DNA of 64,000 bases from Fen-455 sp050012675 (GTDB lineage: Bacteria; Actinomycetota; Acidimicrobiia; Acidimicrobiales; Bog-793), in NCBI GenBank assembly GCA_050012675.1, contig JBEKGS010000010.1, positions 1 to 64,000 on the forward strand, given 5' to 3'. A program made the position numbers and the translations under genes. Below, in pieces: positions 1 through 8,310 of this stretch. Below the pieces are notes generated by a model, which saw only the letters and a program-made list of their open reading frames with translations, was not told the DNA's origin and did not search any database. Each line of letters starts with the position of its first letter. Position 1 is the first letter of the stretch.

Positions 1-81
1 GACGTCGAGGTCCAGCTCGGACACTGCGGGCAAGCCGTTCGGGTAGACCTTGCTCACCTTTTCCAGGTTCACAGTTGCCAT
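1..81 (-). CDS. ABC transporter ATP-binding protein, N-terminal fragment
   Basis: Only the first 27 codons lie in the window; the gene runs off the left edge. The visible residues (MATVNLEKVSKVYPNG, then LPAVSELDLDV) match the first beta strands of an ABC ATPase of the MalK/UgpC class, which energise sugar or glycerol-3-phosphate importers. The Walker motifs are outside the window, so the substrate cannot be named. The ATG start has a good Shine-Dalgarno AAGGAG seven bases upstream, and a promoter candidate lies in the gap behind it. Confidence 0.75.
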   Translation of the reverse strand, partial: MATVNLEKVSKVYPNGLPAVSELDLDV

Positions 82-468
82 GGTGTCTCCTTGATGGCCA
101 CCAAATAAATTCCGGTGAAAGCCGGTTGCTTGATACTAGTAGGTACACCTTCGTGTCAAACATGCTCGGTCACCGGGGCTTAGCCGCGGCGACGGTTGCG
201 CCTCGCCGTCTCGCCCTCGACACCGACCCCGGCGGCGTTGGAGCGCTCACCTCGCCACCATGGGTCGACGTCGGGCGCCTCCTACGACCGATCCGGCGCG
301 AAAGCGGCTGCTGGCCCTTCTGCTCACGTCGCGTTCGAAGTCGCGAACCGCCTACACCCACCTCGCGTCAGTACGGAGCTGGCCAGCCGCTCGTCCCAGT
401 TTCACCACTCACGTTGGGGAACGCGCCGGAACGGCCCACTCCGCTCCAAGGGCCGACGGGCGACGCGG
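82..468. other. Non-coding gap between two minus-strand ABC genes
   Basis: No convincing coding sequence is present; the open frames here lack a ribosome site and recognisable protein sequence. The only signal seen is the promoter candidate at 133-159. The part from 170 to 468 shows nothing I can interpret. Confidence 0.5.
133..159 (-). promoter_or_regulatory. Candidate sigma-70-type promoter for the ABC ATPase gene
   Basis: On the minus strand TTGACA (159-154) is followed after 15 bases by TAGTAT (138-133). Both hexamers are close to consensus but the spacer is shorter than the usual 16-18. Transcription would begin about 45 bases ahead of the ATG at 81. Confidence 0.4.
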
Positions 469-2061
469 TTAGGTGGAGGCCGTGGCCGGCTCGCCGGGGG
501 CGGGTGGGACAACGGGCGTGGCGGACACGCCGGCCATCAACATGCCGATCTCCTCGCGCGTGTTGACCCGTGGGTCCGCCGAGCCGATGATCTGGCCCTC
601 GTACATGACAAGGACACGGTCGCAGATCGTCATGATCTCGTCGAGGTCCTCCGAGACGATCAGGACCGCGGTTCCGCTGTCACGCTGGGCGACGAGGCGT
701 TCGTGAATGTAGCGGGTCGCGCCCACGTCAATGCCTCGAGTGGGCTGGGCGACCAACAGCACGCGGGGGCTGCCCGACAGCTCGCGTGCCATGATCAGCT
801 TTTGGATGTTGCCGCCGGAGAGGTTCCTGGCAGGTGTGTCCAGCGAGGGAGTCCTGACGTCAAAAGCGGAGATCAGGTCCTGGCAGTGGCGGCGGATGGC
901 ACGGGTGCGCAGGAATCCGAGCCGCGAGAAGCTCCGGCTCCTGTTGTCGACGAGCAGGAGGTTCTGCGCGACCGTGAAGGCAGGCACCACACCGTCGCGC
1001 ATGCGCTCTTCGGGGACATAGGCGAGCCCGGCCGCTCGAGCGTGTGCCGGGGTCGCCCCCGCCACCTCGGCGTCGTCCAGTCGGATGGAGCCGCCCAACG
1101 GTGTGCGGAGTCCGGCAATGGCCTCGGCGAGCTCCCGCTGCCCGTTGCCCGAGACACCGGCGATGCCGACGATCTCACCGGAGGCGACCTCGAGTGAGAG
1201 CCCACGAACCGCTTCGATACCACGGTCGCCTCTGACACGCAGGTCCTTGACCGAGAGCCGGGCGTCACGTGCTGAGCCCAGCGGCGGCTGGCTCTCCAGG
1301 GCGACGCTGCGGCCCACCATCAGCTCCACCAACCGTGCCCGGGAGGCTTCGGCCGCCGGGATGGTGCCGACATTGCGGCCACCCCTCAGCACAGTTATGC
1401 GGTCCGAGATGTCGAGCACTTCGTGGATCTTGTGCGAGATGAAGACGAGTCCGCGGCCGCCCGCGGCCATCTGCCGTAAGACGATGAACAGCTCGTCCAC
1501 CTCGCGCGGCGTCAAGACAGCCGTCGGTTCGTCAAGGACCAGCAACGAGACGTTGCGGTAGAGCGCTTTGATGATCTCCACACGCTGGCGCTCACCCACC
1601 GACAGCTGCCAGATGATCGCCTGCGGGTCGACGTTGAGGCCGTAGGTGTCCGCAAGCTCCCTGATCCTCGCCGACACCCGGCTCAGGTCCGTCAACGGTC
1701 CGCGCGCCGACTTCTGGCCGAGCGCGACGTTCTCGGCCACGGTCAAGGTGTCCACGAGCATGAAGTGCTGGTGGATCATCCCTATCCCACGCTTGATCGC
1801 GTCCGCGGGTGAACTGATCGTCACCCTCGCGCCGTTCATCTGGATCTCACCCCCGTCGGGGCGGTACAGGCCGTAGAGGACGCGCATGAGCGTGCTCTTG
1901 CCGGCGCCGTTCTCCCCGAAAAGGGTGTGGATCTCGCCTTTGCGTACCTCGAAATCGACGTGGTCGTTGGCGACCACCCCGGGGAAGCGCTTAGTGATGC
2001 CCATCATATGGAGGAGCGCAACTGCCTCCTCGACTGGGCTCGCTGCCGGAGTGGTCACCAC
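469..2061 (-). CDS. BMP-type (nucleoside/simple sugar) ABC transporter ATP-binding protein
   Basis: This 530-residue protein has two fused ABC ATPase domains, as in YufO/NupO and RbsA-type importers. The first has Walker A GENGAGKST (residues 49-57), signature LSVGE and Walker B LDEPTAVLT. The second has the degenerate P-loop GVSGNGQREL, signature LSGGNIQK and the family-typical AQPTRGIDVG in place of a normal Walker B region. It would power nucleoside or related uptake at the inner face of the membrane. It is the last gene of a four-gene set: permease, permease, substrate-binding protein, ATPase. The GTG start at 2061 is preceded by AAAGGA. The substrate cannot be read from sequence; BMP-family importers usually carry nucleosides. 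Confidence 0.9.
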   Translation of the reverse strand: MVTTPAASPVEEAVALLHMMGITKRFPGVVANDHVDFEVRKGEIHTLFGENGAGKSTLMRVLYGLYRPDGGEIQMNGARVTISSPADAIKRGIGMIHQHFMLVDTLTVAENVALGQKSARGPLTDLSRVSARIRELADTYGLNVDPQAIIWQLSVGERQRVEIIKALYRNVSLLVLDEPTAVLTPREVDELFIVLRQMAAGGRGLVFISHKIHEVLDISDRITVLRGGRNVGTIPAAEASRARLVELMVGRSVALESQPPLGSARDARLSVKDLRVRGDRGIEAVRGLSLEVASGEIVGIAGVSGNGQRELAEAIAGLRTPLGGSIRLDDAEVAGATPAHARAAGLAYVPEERMRDGVVPAFTVAQNLLLVDNRSRSFSRLGFLRTRAIRRHCQDLISAFDVRTPSLDTPARNLSGGNIQKLIMARELSGSPRVLLVAQPTRGIDVGATRYIHERLVAQRDSGTAVLIVSEDLDEIMTICDRVLVMYEGQIIGSADPRVNTREEIGMLMAGVSATPVVPPAPGEPATAST

Positions 2062-2091
2062 GGACGTCCTTTCTCGGCTACCTGGCGCCTG

Positions 2092-3126
2092 CTACTGGGG
2101 GACGGTGATGTCCCCGTCGGTGATCTGGCCGATCAGCTTCTCGCCTTCGGCCTTGATCGCAGGGGCAAGCTTGTAGCCCGAGTTGAACTGGACCTTCTCG
2201 CCGTTGTTGCCGAGCCCGATCACGTAGGTCGCGCCGCCGAGGGTGCCACCACGGATCGCCGTGAACATCTGGAGCAGGATCGGGTCCCAGTTGTAGACCT
2301 GCGAGGAGACGACATTCTGCGGCGCGAGAGTGGACTGGTTCCACTGCGTGCCGAACCACGCCAGGTGGTCCGACTTCGCGACACCGATCGCCCCGACGAC
2401 GGACTGGGAGCTGCCGGTGAGCACGTCCGCCTTGTCGCCCTGCACGAAGGTCTTCGCGCAGGTGGCCATGAGGCTGTCGTCGCTGAACGAGCCCGTGTAG
2501 ACCTCGTGCGCGGTCACCTTGAACTTGTTGGCCTTGGCGGCGGCCGCCGCACCGGCGGCAAAACCGTCGACGTACAGCTTGGCGTCACCGGTCGCGATCG
2601 GCCCACAGATCCCGAGCACCTTGGACTTGCTGAGCAATGCGGCCATGTAGCCCTGGACGTAACCTCCCTCGTTGGAGGAGGCCTCGTAGGCGAAGACGTT
2701 CTTCAAGCCGAAGGTCGCCCCGGCGGTTCCCCATGCGAAGGAGACCTTCGGGAACTGGGGAGCCAGCTGCTCGATCGTGGACCCGTACTGGGAGCCGTGG
2801 GCTATGACAAGGTTGTAACCCTCCGATGCGTACTCGCGGATGATGCTCGCCGCGTCGGACACGACGTACTCGTTCGCCGAGACCGAGATCGTCAGGTTCT
2901 CTGACTTCTTCAGACTCTCGAGGGCGCTGTACATCGACTGGGTGAAGGCGAGGTCGTTGGTCGCGCTCGGCGCGATAAGCGCAACCTTCAGCGGCGTAAC
3001 GGCTGCCGTCGAGTGCGGGCGCGATGCCGTGGTCGCCGAAGCTCCGCTGGCGTAGGCGGCGGTACCGAGCGCGATGCCCACTGCCGCGAGCACCAGGGCG
3101 CCTCTTCTGGCTAGGTTCATATGCAT
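2092..3126 (-). CDS. BMP family ABC transporter substrate-binding protein
   Basis: The 344-residue protein belongs to the basic membrane protein/PnrA/Med family, the extracellular binding subunit of nucleoside-type importers. Recognisable blocks include KVALIAPSATNDLAF near the mature N-terminus and MATCAKTFVQGDKADVLTG later. The ATG at 3126 is chosen because AAGGGAG lies eight bases ahead of it; an ATG ten codons upstream has no such site. The N-terminus is a clear signal sequence, with basic MHMNLARR and then a hydrophobic core, but it ends in AYASGASA with no lipobox cysteine. The family is normally a lipoprotein in Gram-positives, so this subunit may be secreted or held differently. It lies between the permeases and the ATPase. 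Confidence 0.9.
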   Translation of the reverse strand: MHMNLARRGALVLAAVGIALGTAAYASGASATTASRPHSTAAVTPLKVALIAPSATNDLAFTQSMYSALESLKKSENLTISVSANEYVVSDAASIIREYASEGYNLVIAHGSQYGSTIEQLAPQFPKVSFAWGTAGATFGLKNVFAYEASSNEGGYVQGYMAALLSKSKVLGICGPIATGDAKLYVDGFAAGAAAAAKANKFKVTAHEVYTGSFSDDSLMATCAKTFVQGDKADVLTGSSQSVVGAIGVAKSDHLAWFGTQWNQSTLAPQNVVSSQVYNWDPILLQMFTAIRGGTLGGATYVIGLGNNGEKVQFNSGYKLAPAIKAEGEKLIGQITDGDITVPQ

Positions 3127-3253
3127 TGTGCTTTTCTCCCTTGCTAGTGACTGCACTTTTTTCCGGTTGCGGATGCTGGCACTGCCCGGCGCTGCAACTG
3201 GGGACTAGCTCGTCGCCTCGCCCTGTGCCTCTCGTGAGTTCTTGCGTAACACA

Positions 3254-3259
3254 ATTGTA
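3254..3259 (-). promoter_or_regulatory. Possible -10 element ahead of the binding-protein gene
   Basis: TACAAT on the minus strand sits about 130 bases before the BMP start, in the 161-base gap after the permease genes. It lies within the palindrome ACAATTGT (3252-3258 region). No matching -35 was seen. An internal promoter raising the level of the binding protein would be usual for such operons. Confidence 0.25.
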
Positions 3260-3287
3260 AACTAGACCCAAAAGTCCCCTCGCTGCA

Positions 3288-4220
3288 TCACCCTCCTCTT
3301 TCGTAGGGCTTCCCCAACGCCGCCGGCTGCCTGAACCGTCGCGCGACCGTGAGCAGAGCCAGGATCGTGATCACCGCGGGCGCGGTGGCAGCGAGGTCCG
3401 AAGCGCTGAGCGGGATGATCCCGAGCGACTTCCACTCGAGGACGACCGCGATGGCGAGCCCGTACAGCACCGAGCCGCCCATGACACCGCTCGGGTTCCA
3501 GGCGCCGAAGTAGACGAGCGCCACGGCGATGAAGCCCTCGCTCTGGGTGAGGTTCTCCTGGAAGATGCCGTCGTACATCAAAAGGGCAGCGCCGGCGAGA
3601 CCGGCCAGGGTGCAGCCGATGAGAACCGTCGACCAGCGGATGCGCGCGACGTTGACACCCACGCTGTCGGCCGCCGCGGGGTTCTCCCCCGCCGCGCGGA
3701 TCTTCATGCCGAACGTCGTCCGCTTGAGCACGAAGGCAACGACCGGCACGAGCAGAAAAGCAACGTAAACGAGGATCGGCTGTTCGAAGAACATCCCGCC
3801 GACCGCCGGTATCTTGTCGAGAAGCGGGATGTTGATCGGGTTGAGCGTGTTGATCGGCAGCGGCGTGCCGACGAGCTTTATGAACAGAAGGTCGCTGAAA
3901 CCGAGACCGAACAGATAGATGCCGATCCCACTGATGCCCTGCTCGGCCTTCAAGGTGACGCTGATGAACGCGGTGATGACACCCATCACCGCCCCCGTCC
4001 CCATCCCGACGAGGATGGCGAAGAACAGGTTGTTGGTCTTGAGCGCCGTGAAGTAGGTGGTGAACGCGGACAGGAGCATGATGCCGTCGACGCCAAGGTT
4101 GATCACCCCGCTGCGTTGGCCCATGGTCTCGCCGAGCGCCGCCAGGAGGAAGGGCGTGGCCACGCCGAGCGCCGAGGCGACCGTGGCGGTAAGTATGGCG
4201 TAGGTGAAGAACTGGCTCAC
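3288..4220 (-). CDS. ABC transporter permease (YufQ/NupQ type)
   Basis: The 310-residue integral membrane protein has about nine hydrophobic segments and the family block GETMGQRSGVINLGVDG near residues 30-47, followed by FGAWNPSGVMGGSVLYG in the C-terminal half. Both are typical of the second permease of BMP-type nucleoside importers (BPD_transp_2 fold, as in RbsC). It pairs with the preceding permease to form the membrane channel. Its GTG start overlaps the upstream stop as GTGA, and a GGGGAG site lies within the end of that gene, so translation is probably coupled. Confidence 0.9.
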   Translation of the reverse strand: MSQFFTYAILTATVASALGVATPFLLAALGETMGQRSGVINLGVDGIMLLSAFTTYFTALKTNNLFFAILVGMGTGAVMGVITAFISVTLKAEQGISGIGIYLFGLGFSDLLFIKLVGTPLPINTLNPINIPLLDKIPAVGGMFFEQPILVYVAFLLVPVVAFVLKRTTFGMKIRAAGENPAAADSVGVNVARIRWSTVLIGCTLAGLAGAALLMYDGIFQENLTQSEGFIAVALVYFGAWNPSGVMGGSVLYGLAIAVVLEWKSLGIIPLSASDLAATAPAVITILALLTVARRFRQPAALGKPYERGG

Positions 4221-5407
4221 GGGTCACTCCCCGCTTCGGCTGTGACCAGTGGCGGTGCCGGTTCCTCGAGCTCGGGCGGGCCGGCCCGCAAGCGCCCGGT
4301 CGGTGCCGTCGAGGTGGCACGGCTGCGCCTGCGCATGTACTCGAGCGACACGACGAACACCACGACGAGCCCCTCGAGAGCCGTGACCATGTCGGCGGGC
4401 ACGCCCGTTGCGACCTGCAGAGCGTCACCGCCCACCAGAAGACCGCCGAAGAGGAAGGCCGAGAGAATCGTCCAGAGCGGATTGAGCGCCCCGAACAGGG
4501 CCACCACGATGCCGTTGAACCCGTCCGAGCCCGTGAATCCCGTGAGGCTCCCATCGGTCACCATCCGGTGCGAGATGCTGCCGAAGACGAGCAGGGCGCC
4601 GGCGAGGCCGCACATCGCGCCGCTTATGGTCATGGCAAGCGTCATAGTCCGCTTCACCGGCATCCCGGCGTACCTCGAGGCGTCCCGTGACAGCCCCACG
4701 GCCTGGATCCGGAAGCCGAAGCTCGTGCGGTAGAGCAGCACCCACACCCCTCCTGCCACGATCACTGCGATCAGCACGCCGAGGTGGAGCTGCGTGTTCG
4801 GGATGAGGATCGGGAGCCAGGAGGCCCGGGGGAGAAGCTTCGTCTCCGGGATCAGGCCGTAGGTGGAATTCTGCGTCTTGTCGACCATGGGACCTGCCAG
4901 CAGCCAGTTCATGACCTGGACGGCGACGAGGTTGAGCATGATCGTGCTCAGGATCTCGTTGACGTTGAAATACGCCTTGAACGCTCCGGGAATCGCCCCC
5001 CAAAAAGCGCCCCCGGCCGCGCCCGCGAGCAGCACGAGGGGGATGAGCTCGATGCTCGGCAGGTTCGGCAATGCGAGTGCCGTCGCCGAGCTCGCCAGGC
5101 CGCCCATCGCCAGCTGGCCCTCGCCGCCGATGTTGAACACGTTGGCTCGGAAAGCGACGCAGATCCCCACGGCCACGAGTAGAAGCGGGGCCGCCTTGAC
5201 GGCCGTGGAGCCGAGGGCGTAGCTGCCGTCGAAGGCTCCGACTATGAGGGCGTTGTACCCGGTGATGGGGTTGGCGCCGAGAGCGAGCATCATCAAGGCG
5301 CCGAGCAGGAGCGCGGCAACAAGAGAGAACGGAAGGGCGAACCAACTCAACAAGAACCGTCGCCGGTCCTGCCAGGCCCTTTCCGCCGCGACCGAGATCC
5401 GGCTCAA
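4217..5407 (-). CDS. ABC transporter permease (YufP/NupP type)
   Basis: This is the first gene of the importer set, 396 residues with multiple membrane segments. The BPD_transp_2 block FRANVFNIGGEGQLAMGG (about residues 87-104) and the later GSDGFNGIVVALFGALNP are diagnostic of the larger permease of BMP-type nucleoside importers. The extreme C-terminus is a charged, proline-rich cytoplasmic tail. The TTG start at 5407 has GAGAG a few bases upstream. A 16-base palindrome lies about 60 bases before the start and may be the operator for the whole set. Confidence 0.88.
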   Translation of the reverse strand: MSRISVAAERAWQDRRRFLLSWFALPFSLVAALLLGALMMLALGANPITGYNALIVGAFDGSYALGSTAVKAAPLLLVAVGICVAFRANVFNIGGEGQLAMGGLASSATALALPNLPSIELIPLVLLAGAAGGAFWGAIPGAFKAYFNVNEILSTIMLNLVAVQVMNWLLAGPMVDKTQNSTYGLIPETKLLPRASWLPILIPNTQLHLGVLIAVIVAGGVWVLLYRTSFGFRIQAVGLSRDASRYAGMPVKRTMTLAMTISGAMCGLAGALLVFGSISHRMVTDGSLTGFTGSDGFNGIVVALFGALNPLWTILSAFLFGGLLVGGDALQVATGVPADMVTALEGLVVVFVVSLEYMRRRSRATSTAPTGRLRAGPPELEEPAPPLVTAEAGSDP

Positions 5408-5466
5408 GGCAGGCTCTCGAGTGAACTGGCGAGCGGACCGCCAGCTGCGAGACGGCAGTCCTGCGA

Positions 5467-5487
5467 TGAGACCATCGTCTCAGCGTA
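5467..5487 (-). promoter_or_regulatory. Palindromic operator candidate next to a TACGCT -10 box
   Basis: TGAGAC-CATC-GTCTCA (5467-5482) is a perfect 6-base inverted repeat with a 4-base spacer. It directly abuts TACGCT (5487-5482, minus strand), which fits a -10 element for the ABC importer genes. A repressor bound there would cover the transcription start. No regulator for it is visible nearby. Confidence 0.35.
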
Positions 5488-5605
5488 AGAGCCGGTCACT
5501 TTCGCATCCTAGGCCGAAAGTCCCATTTTGCGGAAATATTTCGGCCCAATGCCAATTTCCGACATGTCAGTGGTGCACAAACGCCTTCAGCGCGGGATCA
5601 GGGCC

Positions 5606-6964
5606 TCAAGCTCTCTGCCGCTCGGGTGCGGCCGCGACCCTCCAGCAGCTGCGCCCGGCGGCCTTGGCCTCGCACAGCGCACCGTCGGCGCTGGCAAGCA
5701 GGGTGTCCGAACTCGTTCCCGGCGGGAAGTCGAACACGATCCCGATGCTCGCCCCGACCTTCAGCGCCGGGGCGTCACCGATCGAGATCGGTTCGGCGAG
5801 ACGCTCGACGACACGGGCGGCGATCGCGATGACCTGTGGCTCGGTGACGTCGCTGGAACACAGGATGGCGAACTCGTCTCCTCCGATGCGAGCGAGCTCG
5901 TCGGTCGGGCGCACGACCGACGACAGGCGGCGGGCGATCACGCGTAGCGCGGAATCGCCGGCGAGGCGGCCCAGCCGGTCGTTCACCTCTTTGAAGCCGT
6001 CGATGTCGATGTAAAGCACGGCCGGCCGGTCGCCGGCGTCGACTCGCGCGTCGAGTGCCTCGAAGTAGCTTCTGCGGTTGCCGAGGCCCGTCAGAATGTC
6101 CTGGGAGGCTTCCTCCAAGGACCTTTCCCCCACGACGCTGTGCGACATCATGAGTGACGCGAGGATCAACGCCCGGTCCACCGCCGTCCGCTCGGTGGTG
6201 CCGAGCGGCCCGAGGTCGCGGCTCCAAACGACCAGGCAAGCCGAAGGTGTGGTCTCGCCGCGATTGACGACCGGGAAGCACGAGACGGAACGGAACCCCT
6301 TGGCGGCTGCTCTGGTGGGCTCGGGCAAGCCTGCGAGCTCTGTGTACAAGATGGCCGAGTCCGGGCTCATCGTCTGGTCCCAAGGCCCCGGGGCGGGCGG
6401 TGCTGGCACCGGAGGGTGCGGTGGGAAGCAGCTGATCTTGCGACCGTCGGGCGATGCGACGACGAAGTAACACTCCCCAAGCACCGGAGGCAGCGCCAGG
6501 GCAGACGCGAGGGCTGCAAGGTTGTCCTCGAGTGCCACGCCGGCCTGGGCAGCGGCGAGTACCTGATCGAAATGGTCGTAGGCGCTCTCCAACAGCAACA
6601 GGACGACGAAACCCGCCAGGGCCGGATCCGCCAGCCGATTGAGCGCCCACGCCTCGGCGAGCCGCGGCCTGCCGTCGACATGTAGGTACGGGAGCCGCAC
6701 GGGACCGGTCAGCTGCTCGGGAGACTTTGCTGCCGACGCTGCCAACAGCCAGGTCAAAAGCGGCCTGTCCTTGGGCTCGAGGTGGCTGCTCAGGTCCGAT
6801 CCGACGAGCTCGTCCACGGGCTGTCCGGCGAGGTGCTCGACCTGGCCGGAGGCGAAACGCACTATGCCACGTGCGTCGAGGAGGACCAGCACTCCAGGAA
6901 TCGACGCGAGAAGATGGGCGTGGATTCCGAGCACGTCCGGTCCGGAGTCGATCGGCGCGCTCAC
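5606..6964 (-). CDS. Diguanylate cyclase with N-terminal PAS-like sensor
   Basis: The 452-residue protein begins with a PAS-like domain (about residues 10-110, with LVLLDARGIVRFASG). A GAF-like middle region follows, then a GGDEF domain that makes cyclic di-GMP from two GTP. The catalytic motif is intact as RIGGDEFAIL near residue 365. The inhibitory I-site RPTD lies five residues ahead of it, so product feedback is expected. No EAL or HD-GYP domain is present and no membrane segment is obvious, so it is probably a cytosolic sensor. The GTG start has no ribosome site but TACATT sits six bases upstream, indicating a leaderless transcript. Confidence 0.88.
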   Translation of the reverse strand: MSAPIDSGPDVLGIHAHLLASIPGVLVLLDARGIVRFASGQVEHLAGQPVDELVGSDLSSHLEPKDRPLLTWLLAASAAKSPEQLTGPVRLPYLHVDGRPRLAEAWALNRLADPALAGFVVLLLLESAYDHFDQVLAAAQAGVALEDNLAALASALALPPVLGECYFVVASPDGRKISCFPPHPPVPAPPAPGPWDQTMSPDSAILYTELAGLPEPTRAAAKGFRSVSCFPVVNRGETTPSACLVVWSRDLGPLGTTERTAVDRALILASLMMSHSVVGERSLEEASQDILTGLGNRRSYFEALDARVDAGDRPAVLYIDIDGFKEVNDRLGRLAGDSALRVIARRLSSVVRPTDELARIGGDEFAILCSSDVTEPQVIAIAARVVERLAEPISIGDAPALKVGASIGIVFDFPPGTSSDTLLASADGALCEAKAAGRSCWRVAAAPERQRA

Positions 6965-7057
6965 AACTCAAATGTAACTGCCGGGACGGTCACTGCCTAC
7001 AGAGTAGACAAGGCCCGATTCCCACACGTGGAATGGGCTGACCTGTCCCGCAAGTCT

Positions 7058-7092
7058 CAGTCCCGCCGGTCCTGTTCGGACCGGCGGGACTG
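7058..7092. terminator. Strong hairpin terminator between diguanylate cyclase and yceI
   Basis: A perfect 15-base-pair GC-rich stem (7058-7072 with 7078-7092) encloses the loop TGTTC. It lies 13 bases beyond the yceI stop. There is no T tract on either side, as is common for actinobacterial terminators. It probably ends yceI transcription and shields the promoter of the cyclase gene. Confidence 0.7.
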
Positions 7093-7104
7093 TTCGCAAG
7101 CAGG

Positions 7105-7689
7105 TCAGGCCTGGCGGACTGCCTCAGCCTCGATCTCGAGCTTGACCTTCGGGGAGACGACGAAGCCGCCCGTCTCGAGGGCGGCATTGAAGCTCACTCC
7201 GAAGTCGTTGCGGTCGATCTCGCCCGAGGCTGTGAACCCGAGGCGCTGATTGCCCCAGGGGTCCTGGATCACGCCCTCGAACTCGACGTCGAGGACGATC
7301 GGGCGCGTGACGCCCCGCACCGTGAGCTCGCCGTAGACCTTCCAGTCGCCGCCTGGGTTGAGCGCGACCTTCGTGCTGCGGAAGCTGAGGGTCGGGAACT
7401 CCTCGACGGCAAGGAAGTCGTTGGTCCGGACGTGGTTGTCACGGTTCTCGTCGTTGGTGTTGATGCTCGCGGCCTGGATGACTACCTCGACAGACGAGTC
7501 AGCCGGATCGTCGGCGACGACGATGGTGCCCTCGTAGTCGGTGAAACGGCCACGAACCTTGGAAACCATCAGGTGCCGGGCGACGAAGCCGACCTGGGTG
7601 TGGGACTTGTCGAGCACGAAGGTGCCGGTGGCGGGCAGTGTGACACCGCCGAGGCTCCTCGTGTTCGGGGTTGTGATCGTGTCGGTCAT
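7105..7689 (-). CDS. YceI family protein
   Basis: The 194-residue protein has the YceI lipid-binding beta-barrel signature: FVLDKSHTQVGFVARHLMVSKVRG at the start, broken here as FVLDKSHTQVGF and ARHLMVSKVRG, then NDFLAVEEFPTLSFRST and the closing FGVSFNAALETGG. YceI proteins bind polyprenyl or other lipid chains and are linked to isoprenoid or stress functions. No signal peptide is seen, so it is probably cytosolic as in many actinobacteria. The ATG at 7689 has AAGGAG upstream; an earlier ATG 15 codons out lacks one. It is divergent from a MarR regulator that probably controls it. Confidence 0.88.
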   Translation of the reverse strand: MTDTITTPNTRSLGGVTLPATGTFVLDKSHTQVGFVARHLMVSKVRGRFTDYEGTIVVADDPADSSVEVVIQAASINTNDENRDNHVRTNDFLAVEEFPTLSFRSTKVALNPGGDWKVYGELTVRGVTRPIVLDVEFEGVIQDPWGNQRLGFTASGEIDRNDFGVSFNAALETGGFVVSPKVKLEIEAEAVRQA

Positions 7690-7726
7690 TTCGAGCTCCT
7701 TGGCTGAGGGGTAGACATACACTTGC

Positions 7727-7768
7727 TTGCGCAACTAACTATACATAACTATTTGCTGCCGCAACTAT
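7727..7768. promoter_or_regulatory. Divergent yceI/marR control region with repeated AACTAT
   Basis: This AT-rich stretch holds the palindrome TTGCGCAA (7727-7734) and AACTAT at 7737, 7747 and 7763, plus AACTAA at 7733. GCAACTA occurs at both 7731 and 7761, exactly 30 bases apart. Such repeats between a MarR gene and its divergent neighbour fit an autoregulatory operator. Confidence 0.45.
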
Positions 7769-7794
7769 TCCCGGGTTCCCGTTATGCTGCTGCT

Positions 7795-8283
7795 GTGCAA
7801 TCGGCACCCACGCCAGAGGATGCGGACGATTTCGACCGGATCACCCTCGTCGGGCTCGTCTTCGAAGCAGCCTCCGGCCTGCACCGCGCAGTCGGACCAC
7901 CGCTCGAGCGCCAATGTGAGCTTGCCGGCCAGGATTTTGAGATCCTGGTCCGGCTGACCAGAACGCCCGGGGGACGCCTGCGGATGGCCGATCTCGCCAC
8001 CCAGACCAACTTGACGCCGAGCGGTCTTACAAGGGCCGTCGACCGCCTGTCCGAAGCAGGTCTTGTCAGCCGCGAGATGTGTGCAGAGGATCGTCGGGGT
8101 GCCTTTGCCGCCTTGACCCTCGCCGGCGAGACCCGGATGAGCAAAGCGCTCGCGCTGCACCGTGCGCAGCTCGCCCAGCTCCTTGACGGAGTCCTCGACA
8201 GCGACGAGGAGCTCGCCCTGGTGAAGGCGTTACGCAAGCTCCGCGACCGGGTCAATCCCGGGGCGTCCGCCGGCGCTCTCTAG
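7795..8283 (+). CDS. MarR family transcriptional regulator
   Basis: A winged-helix regulator of 162 residues from the chosen GTG. The DNA-binding core reads RMADLATQTNLTPSGLTRAVDRL (given here as RMADLATQTNLTPSG and LTRAVDRLSEAG), followed by the wing region VSREMCAEDRRGAFAALT. This is the canonical MarR recognition helix and wing arrangement. The longer frame from 7723 would run through the operator region and lacks a ribosome site. The GTG at 7795 has TATGCT six bases upstream, fitting a leaderless message. It probably represses yceI and itself; the ligand is unknown. Confidence 0.85.
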   Translation: MQSAPTPEDADDFDRITLVGLVFEAASGLHRAVGPPLERQCELAGQDFEILVRLTRTPGGRLRMADLATQTNLTPSGLTRAVDRLSEAGLVSREMCAEDRRGAFAALTLAGETRMSKALALHRAQLAQLLDGVLDSDEELALVKALRKLRDRVNPGASAGAL

Positions 8284-8310
8284 AGTGCAGCCTGGGAGGC
8301 AGAGACATAG

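Noticed and set aside
7723..7794. Upstream extension of the MarR gene
   Set aside because: The extra 24 codons run through AT-rich operator repeats. The GTG at 7795 has a -10 box six bases upstream and gives the usual MarR length.
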